Positions 1 through 9,594 of a DNA stretch of 64,000 bases are shown in pieces. The stretch covers positions 3,222,001 to 3,286,000 of the forward strand of contig NZ_CP030941.1 in NCBI RefSeq assembly GCF_036621415.1. Direction: 5' to 3'. The notes beneath the pieces are model-generated. The model searched no databases and was not told where the DNA came from. It saw nothing but the letters and a program-made list of their open reading frames with translations. This DNA comes from Nitratireductor thuwali. Lineage in GTDB: Bacteria; Pseudomonadota; Alphaproteobacteria; Rhizobiales; Rhizobiaceae. The position numbers were made by a program, and so were the translations under genes. Every line of letters starts with the position of its first letter. Position 1 is the first letter of the stretch.

Positions 1-88
1 TTCGGCCCCTACCGAGGAAATTGTGTCGGCGAGCGATTGCGGCTGACGGGCGACGGTCGAACGGTAGCTCACGAGATTTCCTTTCCTG

Positions 89-1042
89 TCATATACGGGT
101 CGCACTGGCCTCGTTCCTGCTCCTATCGCTGGACGCGGCCAGTGTGGCGGCAAGGCGGCACGCGCCTTCAACGGGATTGCCTCCAAAAAGGTGCGGCGAG
201 ATGTGGCGGGCGTCGTCGGCAAGCGCCTCGACGAAGGCATGCCACAGCAGGGGTTGGGCCACGATCACACCACCGCCCGCTACGACTTCGCTTGCGCCCG
301 CTCCTCGTGCGTCAAGCCGTTGTACCAGTGCGGCTAGGGCTTGGCCGCCATCGCGGATCACCCCTTGAGCGACGTGAGAGCCAAGGGTGGCGGCCTCGAA
401 CACCAGATGGGCGTACCCGCCTACGGCGGTGGCGCTGCCCAGACAGCTGATTGCTGATCCGATCCGCGCAGGCCTTGGAATCTCCAACGCCTCGAACAGC
501 AGCGCCGCCAGCGGTTCGTCTTTGGAACCGCCTGTATCCATGTATAACGCAACGGCGCGTGCCGCCTCGCGGACAATGCTCGCAGCGCTGCCTTCATCGC
601 CGATTATCCACCCCCAGCCACCAGCGACCAGCATCCCTCCCGAAGCCGTCCGGCAAACGGCGATGGAGCCGGTTCCCGCTACAAGCCCGATCTGGCCGTG
701 TAAGCCCATGGCCAACGGCATCAGTTCGGCATCGTTCACCACCGCCGTCCGAACCGGGCTCCGCGCCGCGAAGGCAGCTTGAAAAGCGTCGCATTCCGAT
801 GCGTCATCACACCCGTGAGCGCCAATACCTATCGCATCGATCTCGGCGCCCTGAACCAGTTCCGATGCCATTGCCAGCAGTCGCGACGCATCCGCGTCCC
901 AATCGCGTTCGCGCCAAACCGCGGTGGATAGGATCCGGTCCTGCCGAATGCCGCGTCCCTCAGCCCGCAAGTGCGTCTTGGTGCCGCCGATGTCGATCCC
1001 CAGAATCAGCGGCATGGTTTCTTGATCTGCAGCTAAACTCAT
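89..1042 (-). CDS. BadF/BadG/BcrA/BcrD-type ATPase, sugar kinase-like (N-acetylglucosamine kinase fold)
   Basis: Member of the ASKHA-type BadF/BcrA ATPase family, closest in layout to bacterial N-acetylglucosamine kinase-like proteins; expected to phosphorylate an imported sugar in the cytoplasm with ATP. Seen: N-terminal phosphate loop LGIDIGGTKTH near residues 13-23, a second glycine loop VAGTGSIAV, the GGWGWIIGDEGS block and a C-terminal VVAGGGVIV segment. The ATG at 1042 overlaps the stop of the upstream ATPase gene by four bases (ATGA), so I prefer it to a longer reading from 1126. It gives 317 residues. It is the last gene of the ABC operon 89-5266, which suggests that its substrate is the transported sugar. 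The sugar itself cannot be read from sequence. Confidence 0.82.
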   Translation of the reverse strand: MSLAADQETMPLILGIDIGGTKTHLRAEGRGIRQDRILSTAVWRERDWDADASRLLAMASELVQGAEIDAIGIGAHGCDDASECDAFQAAFAARSPVRTAVVNDAELMPLAMGLHGQIGLVAGTGSIAVCRTASGGMLVAGGWGWIIGDEGSAASIVREAARAVALYMDTGGSKDEPLAALLFEALEIPRPARIGSAISCLGSATAVGGYAHLVFEAATLGSHVAQGVIRDGGQALAALVQRLDARGAGASEVVAGGGVIVAQPLLWHAFVEALADDARHISPHLFGGNPVEGACRLAATLAASSDRSRNEASATRI

Positions 1043-2157
1043 GCGTCGGGTATTCCCCGTTCGCGGATACGCTGGCCTTGACCGTCGAACAGCAGGAACC
1101 GAGAAGCTTCCATCTGCGCGCGGCATGTCGATCCGCCACGGTAGCGGGATGCCGTGCTTCGGATTACGAGGCGCTCATGGTCCGGAAGCTCGACATGAAT
1201 ATACGTTACATCGCCCAGTTCCTCGACGAGAGCGACACGACCAGCGACCTCACAAACGTTCACGGACGTGCATGGAGCTGATTCTGCGAGGCTGACATGC
1301 TCGGGTCGCAATCCGATTTCCACCGCGCGGCACTCGGGATCGAACCCGCGAAAGGGCAGCGTGACCGTTCCCTCACCGCCGATACCAGCCAGCGTCACCG
1401 AGTTTTCATCCGACCTTGCCACCGTGGCTGACAGGAAATTCATCTTCGGCGACCCGATGAAACCGGCGACGAACCGGTTGTCGGGATCGTCATAAAGGTC
1501 AAGCGGCTTTCCCGCCTGCTGTATTCGGCCGCCGTTCATCACCACCATCTTGTCCGCCAGCGTCATCGCCTCCACCTGATCGTGGGTCACGTAGATCATC
1601 GTCGCGTTCAGCCGGCGATGCAGGTCGACCAGCTCGGCTCGCATTTGCACTCGCAACTCGGCATCGAGATTGGAAAGCGGCTCATCGAACAGGAAAACCT
1701 GCGGCTCCCGCACAATGGCCCGCCCGATGGCTACGCGCTGCTTCTGCCCACCGGAAAGATGCCCCGGCCTGCGGCCGAGCAGCCTGTCGAGCTGCAATAT
1801 TCCGGCTGCCTGTTCCACCTTCTTGCGTATGATGGGTTTTGCCAGGCGTGCCATGCGCAGGCTGAACGAGACGTTATCGAAGACATTCATGTGCGGGTAG
1901 AGCGCATAGGACTGAAACACCATCGCCGCGCCGCGCCGCGCCGGTTCGATATTATTGACGACGGTTCCGTCGATGCTGATGGTTCCCGAACTGATTTCCT
2001 CCAACCCGGAGATCATCCGAAGGAGCGTGGATTTTCCGCATCCGGAGGGACCTACGAACACGACGAATTCGCCGGATGCTATCTGAAGGTTCACGCCGTC
2101 CAGCACACGGACTGAGCCATAATTTTTTGAAGCAGATGAGATGTCGAGTTGTGCCAT
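1039..2157 (-). CDS. sugar ABC transporter ATP-binding protein (MalK/UgpC family)
   Basis: Cytoplasmic ATPase that drives a carbohydrate importer of the MalK/UgpC class. Seen in order: Walker A GPSGCGKST near residue 38, Q-loop MVFQSYALYPH, signature LSGGQKQR, Walker B VFLFDEP, H-loop YVTHDQ, then a C-terminal TOBE-type regulatory region of about 130 residues. The total of 372 residues is normal for the family. The start at 2157 (MAQLDIS) has GGAATG upstream; a TTG at 2169 is an alternative. It lies 21 bases after the permease gene and overlaps the kinase gene by four bases. No EIIA-binding motif was checked. Confidence 0.93.
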   Translation of the reverse strand: MAQLDISSASKNYGSVRVLDGVNLQIASGEFVVFVGPSGCGKSTLLRMISGLEEISSGTISIDGTVVNNIEPARRGAAMVFQSYALYPHMNVFDNVSFSLRMARLAKPIIRKKVEQAAGILQLDRLLGRRPGHLSGGQKQRVAIGRAIVREPQVFLFDEPLSNLDAELRVQMRAELVDLHRRLNATMIYVTHDQVEAMTLADKMVVMNGGRIQQAGKPLDLYDDPDNRFVAGFIGSPKMNFLSATVARSDENSVTLAGIGGEGTVTLPFRGFDPECRAVEIGLRPEHVSLAESAPCTSVNVCEVAGRVALVEELGDVTYIHVELPDHERLVIRSTASRYRGGSTCRAQMEASRFLLFDGQGQRIRERGIPDA

Positions 2158-2178
2158 TGAGCATTCCAATTCTCGTTG

Positions 2179-3060
2179 TCAGCCCTTCGACCCCGACATC
2201 GCGATGCCTTCGACGATCTGACGCTGGAAGATCAGGAAGAAGATGAGCGGCGGTACGGCCGCCAGAAGATTGGCCGTCATGACCACGTCGACGGTCTGAT
2301 GCGAATAGGGTGAGTTGAAGAGCCCGACGACTTGGCCGACCGTATACATTTCCGGACTGGGTGCCACGATGAGCGGCCACATGAAATTGCCCCATGTCTG
2401 CATGAATGTAAGGATGGCCAGTGTCACCAGCGCGTTGCGAGACAGGGGCAAGGCGACATGCCAGTAGATCTGGAAATGTCCGGCTCCGTCCAAGCGTGCG
2501 GCCTCGACCATCTCCTTTGGTATCGTACGCATGAACTGGATAAGTAGGAACAGGCCGAAAGCGGAGGCCAGTCCGGGAACCACGAGGCCCTGCATCGTGT
2601 TGAGCCAGCCAAGTTGCGCGGTCAGAAGATAAGTCGGGATAATGGTCACGGCCGTCGGGACCATCAATGACAGTATGACGATTCCGAACAGCATCCGCTT
2701 GCCAGGAAACTCGAACAGAGCAAACTCGAAGGCCGCCATCGAGCCGATCAGGATCACGCCTGCGATCGTCAGCAGCGCATAGCTCACCGATACCAGATAG
2801 GCGTGCAGATATTCGGTCTCCAGCAGGATGATGCGAACTTTTTCGAAGCCGTGAAAGAGCGATGTGGGATAGAGCCGAGGGTTGACGGAAACCGGCGTGC
2901 CGGGATCGGCGAATACCACGTTGATCATCCACCAGATCGGCAAGACGGCGATGATCGTTACACCGATCGCGATGAGCCATTTGAGGATCACCCATCCCGA
3001 CAACGAGCGGACGGAAGGAATACGCCTCTGCACCAGATGGTCTTCGGCAATGACGCTCAT
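2179..3060 (-). CDS. sugar ABC transporter permease (MalG-type)
   Basis: Inner-membrane permease subunit of a carbohydrate ABC importer, 293 residues. Hydrophobic segments are visible at residues about 27-50 and then in five further stretches. The cytoplasmic EAA loop that docks on the ATPase reads EAARLDGAGHFQIYWHVALP. The start codon overlaps the stop of the upstream MalF-type gene by four bases (ATGA), indicating translational coupling. It pairs with the permease at 3057-3944 and the ATPase at 1039-2157. Confidence 0.92.
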   Translation of the reverse strand: MSVIAEDHLVQRRIPSVRSLSGWVILKWLIAIGVTIIAVLPIWWMINVVFADPGTPVSVNPRLYPTSLFHGFEKVRIILLETEYLHAYLVSVSYALLTIAGVILIGSMAAFEFALFEFPGKRMLFGIVILSLMVPTAVTIIPTYLLTAQLGWLNTMQGLVVPGLASAFGLFLLIQFMRTIPKEMVEAARLDGAGHFQIYWHVALPLSRNALVTLAILTFMQTWGNFMWPLIVAPSPEMYTVGQVVGLFNSPYSHQTVDVVMTANLLAAVPPLIFFLIFQRQIVEGIAMSGSKG

Positions 3061-3944
3061 AGACGGGTCCTCCAGGCGCGCAGCGCAAACATAGCCGACG
3101 TCAAAACCACGATGACGGCGGTAAGGATGAAGCCGTAGGCGGCCGCCTCGCCGAACGCCACCGAACCAAACCCACGGCCCATCATGTCCATCACCGGAAA
3201 CAGGAGCCCGTTCCGCCGGCCGCCATAGCTGGTGAAGGATGATCCGGTGAGCAGCCAGGGAACGTCGAAAACCTGAAGGGCGGAGATGAAACCGTATGTA
3301 ACGACGAAGAACAGCACGGGACCAAGCATCGGGATTGTGATGTGGATCACTTGCTGAAGGCGGTTGGCACCGTCTAGACGCGCAGCCTCATAGAGGTCCG
3401 ACGGAATGTTCTTAAGCCCTGCCAGGATGATCACCATGTTGAAGCCGGCGGAGACCCAGATGTCCACCGCGATTAGCGAATAGAGCATGGTATCGGTGTC
3501 ATTGAGGAAGTTGACCGACTCAAAGCCGAACCAGCCCAAGGTCATGTTCAGCAGTCCGAAGTTCGGGGTATAGATCCAGCGCCAGATGGTCGCGGCCAGG
3601 AAGGCGGGAAGAACCACCGGCAGGAAAAAGACGCTACGGAAGAAGCTGGACCAGAAGCCCGTGAAGCTGTCGACCAGGAGCGCGAGGCAAAAGGCGATGA
3701 AGATGCCAAGCGGTACCGTCAGAACGATGTAGGTCACGAGGTTCGTTGCGGCCCGCTCGAAATCGCGAGACGATAGGATCTTCTGGTAGTTTTCGACGCC
3801 GACAAATTGCGCTGGTTGCGCAGCATTCCAATCATGGAAACTGTAAAAGAACCCGCTGATGATTGGATACAGAAAGAATGCCGCGAAAAGCAGGATGAAT
3901 GGGGCGATCATCGCATAATGCGGAAGATGGCGTCGGACGAGCAT
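3057..3944 (-). CDS. sugar ABC transporter permease (MalF/UgpA-type)
   Basis: First permease subunit of the same importer, 295 residues, with about six predicted membrane segments beginning at residue 11 (MIAPFILLFAAFFLYPI). The EAA loop is EAARLDGANRLQQVIHITIP. It follows the binding-protein gene after a 53-base gap that holds a strong hairpin, which fits the usual arrangement in which binding protein is made in excess of membrane subunits. The substrate is not evident; the neighbouring ROK regulator and BadF kinase point to a sugar or amino sugar. Confidence 0.92.
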   Translation of the reverse strand: MLVRRHLPHYAMIAPFILLFAAFFLYPIISGFFYSFHDWNAAQPAQFVGVENYQKILSSRDFERAATNLVTYIVLTVPLGIFIAFCLALLVDSFTGFWSSFFRSVFFLPVVLPAFLAATIWRWIYTPNFGLLNMTLGWFGFESVNFLNDTDTMLYSLIAVDIWVSAGFNMVIILAGLKNIPSDLYEAARLDGANRLQQVIHITIPMLGPVLFFVVTYGFISALQVFDVPWLLTGSSFTSYGGRRNGLLFPVMDMMGRGFGSVAFGEAAAYGFILTAVIVVLTSAMFALRAWRTRL

Positions 3945-3959
3945 ACCCAGTCCCTCCGT

Positions 3960-3994
3960 GAAGGCGCGGCCGGAGAACCCGGCCGCTCTCCTTC
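3960..3994 (-). terminator. intercistronic hairpin between binding-protein and permease genes
   Basis: A perfect 8-bp stem (GCGGCCGG / CCGGCCGC, loop of five at 3974-3978) is nested in an outer 5-bp stem (GAAGG / CCTTC). It starts four bases after the binding-protein stop codon. There is no T-run after it, so it is more likely a partial terminator or an mRNA-stabilising element than a full terminator. The same arrangement occurs at 60347-60373 in the arabinoside operon. Confidence 0.6.
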
Positions 3995-3997
3995 ATG

Positions 3998-5266
3998 CTA
4001 CTCTGCGAGGCAGTCGTTGAGCTCAGCCACCATCTCCTCGGCGCCTTCCGATGGGGATATGTCTCCATCGGCGGTAGCGGAGGCGTATTCAATCACGATC
4101 GAACTGTAGCAATTGGGAACGGCTCCCACGAAATAGGGCGGCATCGTATTGATTGCGTATTTCACAGATTCAACCGATTTGGCGATCAATGGCAGGTCGG
4201 CGACCTCGGGATCGGCCATTGCCGCGGCGTTGGCATTGTAGCGCGACAGCAGCTTGGCCCAGCGCAGCATCTGGTTTTTCTCGGCCACATAGGCCGCGAA
4301 CTTCCACGCAATCTCTTCGTTGTCACCCGGCGCCACACCGAGAATTTCGTAGCTCTTGATGCCGCCGTGCTCACCTTCTTCAATACCGGGAAGCAGAACG
4401 TAGTCGTATTTCAGGCCGCTCTCTGCCGCCGCCTGTCTGTAGGTCGGGTCGACCCAGGGCCCGACAGCATGAAAGGCAAGCTCGTTGGAGATGAAAAGAT
4501 CCTTGGTTGCCTGATCATTGCGGCTCGTGCCGCTGTTGAGTGGCACCATGTCGACGAAGAGCTGCAGCACTCTGGCCATGACCTTTGGATCGATCTTCGT
4601 GGTGCGCGTCTGGAAATCGATGCCCCATTGATCTGCGTCACCGACAATGGCGTAGGTGGCGGCTACCGAGTTGAACACCAAGGTCTGGTCGGGGATGGCA
4701 TATCTGCCGGCTTCCTTGACCTTTTGCATCTGGCCGTACCACTCGTCCCAGGTCTTGGGTGCGACGCTTGTGTCGATACCGGCTTCCTCAAGCACGGTTA
4801 AATTGCGAAATAGCAACGATCCGAAACCCGTGTAGGGCAGGCAATACAGCTCCTCCGGTGCCGGCATGCAGCTGGCGATCGCGTCCTCATCGAATTGGTC
4901 TCGATATTCCTGCGGCATGGCCATCCATCGGCCATAGAGGTTGGCGAGCGCGCCAACCTCCACGAGCTGGGCGCCAACGCCCATGCCATTCATGAAGACG
5001 TCGGGCAGGTTTCCGCTAGCGGCTCCCGCGATCTGGCCAGCGGTCAGATCATCATCGCCCTTGCCCGTGATATTGATTTTTACTCCCGGATGCTCGGCCG
5101 TAAATTCAGCAATGAATTCCTGCTGAAGAGCCAGAGCCTCTCCCTGGGCGAAGTCGGAGTAGACCCAGTACTCAAGCGCGATTTCCGATTGTGCGGCAGT
5201 CGGACCAGCCGTCAGCAAGGCGCTGATGCCGACGAGTCCGGCGGCAACGGTCAAGGTGCGTTTCAT
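3998..5266 (-). CDS. extracellular sugar-binding protein of ABC transporter (family 1)
   Basis: Periplasmic binding protein of 422 residues that captures the sugar for the importer encoded downstream. Seen: a signal peptide (charged MKR, hydrophobic stretch, cleavage probably after TAAQS near residue 26), then the family-1 pattern with EFTAEHPGVKINI near residue 55 and the bilobal length expected. ATG at 5266 is preceded by GGAGG with six-base spacing. First gene of the operon. An inverted repeat 62 bases upstream is a likely control site for the ROK regulator. The ligand is unknown. Confidence 0.92.
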   Translation of the reverse strand: MKRTLTVAAGLVGISALLTAGPTAAQSEIALEYWVYSDFAQGEALALQQEFIAEFTAEHPGVKINITGKGDDDLTAGQIAGAASGNLPDVFMNGMGVGAQLVEVGALANLYGRWMAMPQEYRDQFDEDAIASCMPAPEELYCLPYTGFGSLLFRNLTVLEEAGIDTSVAPKTWDEWYGQMQKVKEAGRYAIPDQTLVFNSVAATYAIVGDADQWGIDFQTRTTKIDPKVMARVLQLFVDMVPLNSGTSRNDQATKDLFISNELAFHAVGPWVDPTYRQAAAESGLKYDYVLLPGIEEGEHGGIKSYEILGVAPGDNEEIAWKFAAYVAEKNQMLRWAKLLSRYNANAAAMADPEVADLPLIAKSVESVKYAINTMPPYFVGAVPNCYSSIVIEYASATADGDISPSEGAEEMVAELNDCLAE

Positions 5267-5327
5267 GGTGCCTCCAGAGATCTAGCTATTTGGCCGAACT
5301 CGCCATCACGGCCGTCCGCGCTTCTTG

Positions 5328-5354
5328 TTAATTGTTAGGCATCTTAACAAATAA
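5328..5354. promoter_or_regulatory. inverted repeat, candidate ROK operator in front of the sugar ABC operon
   Basis: TTAATTGTTA (5328-5337) and TAACAAATAA (5345-5354) form an inverted repeat with nine of ten positions paired and a 7-base spacer. It lies in the 111-base AT-rich gap between the ROK regulator gene and the binding-protein start. ROK/NagC-type regulators are known to bind such AT-rich palindromes, so this is the expected place for repression released by the sugar. Binding by this regulator is inference. Confidence 0.55.
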
Positions 5355-5377
5355 ATTCAGGAGATCAAGGAGGATTC

Positions 5378-6544
5378 TTATCCAGCCTCTTCTGCCAGCA
5401 GCACCTCCATGACCTTGTCAACCGCAAGCTTCTCAATACCGAGCACGGTGGCGTCCGGTCCAAGTATGCTCGTCTTCACCTCGACCGGATAACTCAGGCG
5501 ATTGGCGACCTCCCGGACTTGCGGCAGCAGCATTTCGGCCGAACCCAGGCCTCCGCCCAGTACGACAAGCCCCGGATCAACAATACTGACGCAGGACGCA
5601 ACGAGCGCACCTATATCGTCGGCATGTTGCATGACGTGGCGCAGGGCAGCCTCTTCGCCGCTCTCGGCGCGCTGCAGAAGCTCGCTAGTGTCGGCTGGCG
5701 GCCGCCCTGACGAAGGGGGCCAATCTGCGAGAGTGCGACCCATCAGCGCCTCGGCCCCCATGTAGCGCTCGATTTCCCCTGATACCGGCATCCTCCCAGG
5801 CGCAAAGGGAAAGGCCATGTGGCCGATCTCGCCCGCCGCGCCGTTGCGGCCTCGCACGAGCTTCCCGTCCAGCATCAGCCCCATGCCGATCTTCAGCCCA
5901 ATCTGAATGTACGCAAAGGTAGGCTGCTGCTTCGCCGCGCCATACAGATGTTCCGCAACGGCCGCGCAGTTGACGTTGTTCTCAAGCACCAGCTGAACGT
6001 CATTCGGCGGCACGAACCGGCTGAACACCTCATCTTGTCCGGTGGCCGGCGTATCGCCATTCGCGTTCACCACACGTGAGGGAAGCGCTATTCCCAAAGC
6101 CCGCAGGTTCCCCCATTCGGGCTTGCTCATAGCGATCGCCTTGCGCACCTCGTTGGCTACAGCCTGGCTGATCTGTTCATTCAGAACGAACTGGCTGACC
6201 GGCAGGTGGTGCACGCTGCTGTGAAGCAAGCGGCGGTCGACGCTGGATACACGCAGCCGCACGTGCGTCGAGCCGGCATCGACCGCAATGACGTGTCCGG
6301 CTCCCCGTCCAGCGCGATAAACTGCGGCCTTGCGACCCAATGCGCCCTGCGCCGATCCCACCACCTCGACATAGCCCAGTTGCTCAAGTTCGGCCATCGC
6401 CGCGGACATTGTGGGCCGCGACAGGCCCAAGGCCACGCCAAGCTGAGGGCGGGTTGCCGGCCCTTCGTGCGCCAGCTTGCGGAAGACAGACCGGGCACTG
6501 GCCGTAAGCGACTGACTGAGGTCGGGAAGACGAAGAGTTTGCAC
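5378..6544 (-). CDS. ROK-family transcriptional regulator
   Basis: DNA-binding sugar sensor of the NagC/XylR type, 388 residues. Seen: N-terminal winged helix-turn-helix at about 15-75 (ATRPQLGVALGLSRPTMSAA), then a ROK sugar-kinase-like domain with RNGAAGEIGHMAF and VVLGGGLGS. Odd: the cysteine cluster (CxCGxxGCxE type) that normally follows the GEIGH motif and binds zinc is absent; the stretch reads PFAPGRMPVSGEIERYMG. The start is GTG with a poor ribosome site, so the true start is uncertain. Transcribed with the ABC operon downstream; it probably represses it through the repeat at 5328-5354. Confidence 0.88.
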   Translation of the reverse strand: MQTLRLPDLSQSLTASARSVFRKLAHEGPATRPQLGVALGLSRPTMSAAMAELEQLGYVEVVGSAQGALGRKAAVYRAGRGAGHVIAVDAGSTHVRLRVSSVDRRLLHSSVHHLPVSQFVLNEQISQAVANEVRKAIAMSKPEWGNLRALGIALPSRVVNANGDTPATGQDEVFSRFVPPNDVQLVLENNVNCAAVAEHLYGAAKQQPTFAYIQIGLKIGMGLMLDGKLVRGRNGAAGEIGHMAFPFAPGRMPVSGEIERYMGAEALMGRTLADWPPSSGRPPADTSELLQRAESGEEAALRHVMQHADDIGALVASCVSIVDPGLVVLGGGLGSAEMLLPQVREVANRLSYPVEVKTSILGPDATVLGIEKLAVDKVMEVLLAEEAG

Positions 6545-6821
6545 GACGGCCCCGTTTCTGCTGTTGCGCGGATCGGGTCTATATGCACCGGGGAGCGTTG
6601 AAGGGCAATTTCGGCCAGGCGGTTGGACAGAACGTGCCTCTTGAGAGCGAGCCGGGCATTTCCTCCGGGTGATGTTCGCAGATGCGGTGCTGGCGAGCTG
6701 GGCCCGTCAAGTAGATGTATGCGTTCTCGACCATTCTGCCGTGCTCCTGCCGTTGGGAGCTCGCGCAGAAGCGTGACATTGTGCCAAGCTAACATCGCGG
6801 CTCACCACAGCTTTTAGTGGT

Positions 6822-8621
6822 TCAGCCGGAGGCTGGGGCCCATACCAGATGGCCGCCGCCGATATCGCGCACGTTCTGCCGGGGCGGCACATAATCAAGC
6901 GTGTGCGTCGAGCTCGGTAGATCCTCCGCCTTTTCCACGAAGGCGCGGCGCGGCAGCGAGGGATCGGCCACCGGTACCGCCTCCATCAGCTTCCGCGTGT
7001 ATCGATGCTGCGGGTTCTCGAAGATCTGCGTACGGCTGCCCATCTCCACGAAGCGGCCCATATACATCACCGCCACCCGGTGGCTGATCTGCTCCACGAC
7101 GGCCATATCGTGCGAGATAAAGAGGTAGGAGATGGCGGTCTCGTCCTGGATATCCTGCAGAAGATCGAGCACCTGTGCCTGGATTGACACGTCGAGGGCG
7201 GCGACCGATTCATCGGCGACGATCAGCTTCGGTGAGAGCGAAAGTGCACGGGCGATACAGATGCGCTGGCGCTGGCCGCCGGAGAACTCGTGCGGATATC
7301 GGCACATCTGGTCGGGCGAGAGGCCGACGCGGCGGAACAGATAGGCCACACGGTCGGTCAGTTCGCTGCCCTCCGCCAGCCCGTGGATCACCAGGGGTTC
7401 GGCCACCAGGTCGCCGACGCGCATGCGCGGATCGAGCGAGGCGTAGGGATCCTGGAAGATCATCTGCACGTCGCGCAGGATCGGCCGCATGGCTCTGGCG
7501 CGAAGGCCTTTTGTGGGGCGGCCGGTCACGCGAATCTCCCCCTGCCAGGGGATGAGGTTCAAAAGCGCCTTGCCCGTAGTGGATTTGCCGCAGCCGGATT
7601 CACCCACGAGCGACAGCGTTTCGCCGGGCTGGATGGCAAAGGAGATGCCCTCGACCGCGTGAACGCGCCGGACAGGCCGCTGCAGAATGCCGCCTTTAAT
7701 GTCGAAGCGGACCGTGAGATCATTGACCTCGACCAGCGGCCCGTTGCCCTGCCGCGCCGGCCGATCCAATCTTTGCCGTTCCAAAATGCGCTTCGGTTGG
7801 CTCGTCCCCTTCATCTCACCGAGCCGGGGAACGGCGGCCAGAAGCCGCTTGGTGTAGTCATCGCGCGGGGTGGAGAAGATCACGCCCACGGGGCTGTGCT
7901 CCACCATGCGCCCGTGCTGCATGACCAGCACGTCGTCGGCCATCTCCGCCACCACGCCCATATCGTGCGTGATCAGCAGGACAGAGATGCCGCGGTCAAC
8001 CTGCAGCTTGCGGATCAGCGCCAGGATCTGCGCCTGCACCGTCACGTCGAGGGCGGTGCTCGGCTCGTCGGCGATCAGGATTTCCGGGTTCTGCGCCAGC
8101 GCCATGGCGATCACCACACGCTGACGCATACCACCCGAAAGCTCATGCGGATATTGGCGCAGGCGCCGCTCGGGCTCGGGAATCTGCACTTGGTCGAGCA
8201 GTTCCACCGCTCGCCGCCGGACTGTCTGGACCGAGATCGCGCCATGGGCCGAGACGGCGCCGCCCAGTTGCCTGCCGATAGAGAGAATCGGGTTGAGCGA
8301 GGTCATCGGTTCCTGAAAGATCATGCCGATGTGCCGGCCGCGCACCTGCCGCATCTCCGCCTCCGGCAAGGCAAGGATATCGCGGCCGGCCAGACGTGCC
8401 GAGCCGCCGGCGAGCCGCGCCATCGGCTTCGGCAGGAGCTGCATCAGCGACAAGGCCGTCATGGATTTGCCCGAGCCGCTCTCGCCGGCAATGCACAGCG
8501 TCTTTCCGCGATCGAGCCGGAAGGAGAGGCCAGCCACCACGGTGCGTGCGCCGACAGGCGTGGCCACCTGCACGGTGAGACCATCCACTTCCAGAAGGCG
8601 GGAAGAGCTCTGTTGCATCAT
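6822..8621 (-). CDS. fused double ATPase of an oligopeptide-type ABC transporter (DppD-DppF fusion)
   Basis: One protein of 599 residues holding both ATPases of a peptide/nickel-class importer. First half: Walker [10 protein letters not shown], signature LSGGMRQR, Walker [15 protein letters not shown]. Second half: Walker [10 protein letters not shown], signature FSGGQRQR, Walker [15 protein letters not shown], where the usual DEP is DES; the catalytic glutamate is kept. Each half ends with an oligopeptide-transporter C-terminal region (for example [12 protein letters not shown]). I start at 8621 (ATGATG with GGGCGGC upstream); a longer frame to 8732 would overlap the formamidase gene and has no family resemblance. 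Last gene of the amiC-amiR operon. Confidence 0.9.
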   Translation of the reverse strand: MMQQSSSRLLEVDGLTVQVATPVGARTVVAGLSFRLDRGKTLCIAGESGSGKSMTALSLMQLLPKPMARLAGGSARLAGRDILALPEAEMRQVRGRHIGMIFQEPMTSLNPILSIGRQLGGAVSAHGAISVQTVRRRAVELLDQVQIPEPERRLRQYPHELSGGMRQRVVIAMALAQNPEILIADEPSTALDVTVQAQILALIRKLQVDRGISVLLITHDMGVVAEMADDVLVMQHGRMVEHSPVGVIFSTPRDDYTKRLLAAVPRLGEMKGTSQPKRILERQRLDRPARQGNGPLVEVNDLTVRFDIKGGILQRPVRRVHAVEGISFAIQPGETLSLVGESGCGKSTTGKALLNLIPWQGEIRVTGRPTKGLRARAMRPILRDVQMIFQDPYASLDPRMRVGDLVAEPLVIHGLAEGSELTDRVAYLFRRVGLSPDQMCRYPHEFSGGQRQRICIARALSLSPKLIVADESVAALDVSIQAQVLDLLQDIQDETAISYLFISHDMAVVEQISHRVAVMYMGRFVEMGSRTQIFENPQHRYTRKLMEAVPVADPSLPRRAFVEKAEDLPSSTHTLDYVPPRQNVRDIGGGHLVWAPASG

Positions 8622-8649
8622 GCCGCCCAGACAGCTCCTATGCGCAGGC

Positions 8650-9594
8650 TCACGAGAAGACCACGCGCGGGAAGTAGAACGAGACCACCCAGTTCGGCTG
8701 GTCCACGATCTCGCTGATGCGCAGGTCCCCACACACCGAGCACAGCATGTAGGCCTCCTCGGGCGAGAGCCCGCGCGTGGCGCACAGAAGCTCTATCATG
8801 CCCGAGACGGCGGCTCTCGCGCCTTCCGTCAGGTCGGAGCCGATGCCGGTCGTCACTTCATAGCCCTCCGCATCCAGATGACGCGTCACCGGGCCCGGGG
8901 TGGTGAAGCGCGGCATGGACAGATTGGCTCCCTTCACCACGTCCAACCGCACCGCCACGTCCATGGCGCTTTCGATGGCAGTTCCACACACCTCGCCGTC
9001 GCCCTGGGCGGCATGGGTGTCGCCGATGGAAAACAGCGCTCCCTCCACCTCCACCGGCAGATAAAGCGTGGTGCCGGCGGCAAGATCGCGGATGTCGAGA
9101 TTGCCGCCCACGCGGCGCGGCGGCACCACCGAGTGCAGCCCCGGCTCGGCGGGCGCCGCGCCGATCGTGCCGGCGAAGGGCTTCAAGGGCACTTTCGCTT
9201 GCTTGCCGTAAAGTGCCGGCGCGAGCTGCCCCGCGTCATAGGTCCACAGCGCCAGCGCCGGCTCCTTGAACTGGTCGGCGAGGAGCCCGAAGCCGGGAAT
9301 GTTCGCTGTCCAGCCGAAGCCGGACGGCTTGAAGGACAGGATCTCCACCTTCAGCGCGTCGCCGGGCTGGGCCCCATCCACATGGATGGGGCCGGTGACG
9401 GGGTTAACCTTGGAGAAGTCCAGCGTCGCCACGTCGGCCACCGTGCTTTCGCGCGTGAAATGGCCGTTGCCCGAATCGAGGCAGTTGAACTCCAGCGTCG
9501 AGCCGGGCGCCACCTTCTCGGCGGGCGGGAACGAACGATCCCACCCGAAATGATGGTGGCGTCCGTGGATCGTATAGTCGCAGTTACTGCACAT
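8650..9594 (-). CDS. acetamidase/formamidase family protein
   Basis: Cytoplasmic amide hydrolase of the FmdA/AmdA family (314 residues) that releases ammonia from small amides such as formamide or acetamide. Seen: N-terminal HHHFGWDRSFPP, the GPIHVDGAQPGDALKVEI block and the acidic GDTHAAQGDGEVCGTAIE segment, all characteristic of the family. The ATG at 9594 (MCSNCDYTIHG) overlaps the binding-protein stop by 11 bases. Its place in an operon headed by the amide sensor pair amiC-amiR fits an amide substrate. The precise substrate cannot be told; some family members act on larger amides. Confidence 0.88.
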   Translation of the reverse strand: MCSNCDYTIHGRHHHFGWDRSFPPAEKVAPGSTLEFNCLDSGNGHFTRESTVADVATLDFSKVNPVTGPIHVDGAQPGDALKVEILSFKPSGFGWTANIPGFGLLADQFKEPALALWTYDAGQLAPALYGKQAKVPLKPFAGTIGAAPAEPGLHSVVPPRRVGGNLDIRDLAAGTTLYLPVEVEGALFSIGDTHAAQGDGEVCGTAIESAMDVAVRLDVVKGANLSMPRFTTPGPVTRHLDAEGYEVTTGIGSDLTEGARAAVSGMIELLCATRGLSPEEAYMLCSVCGDLRISEIVDQPNWVVSFYFPRVVFS

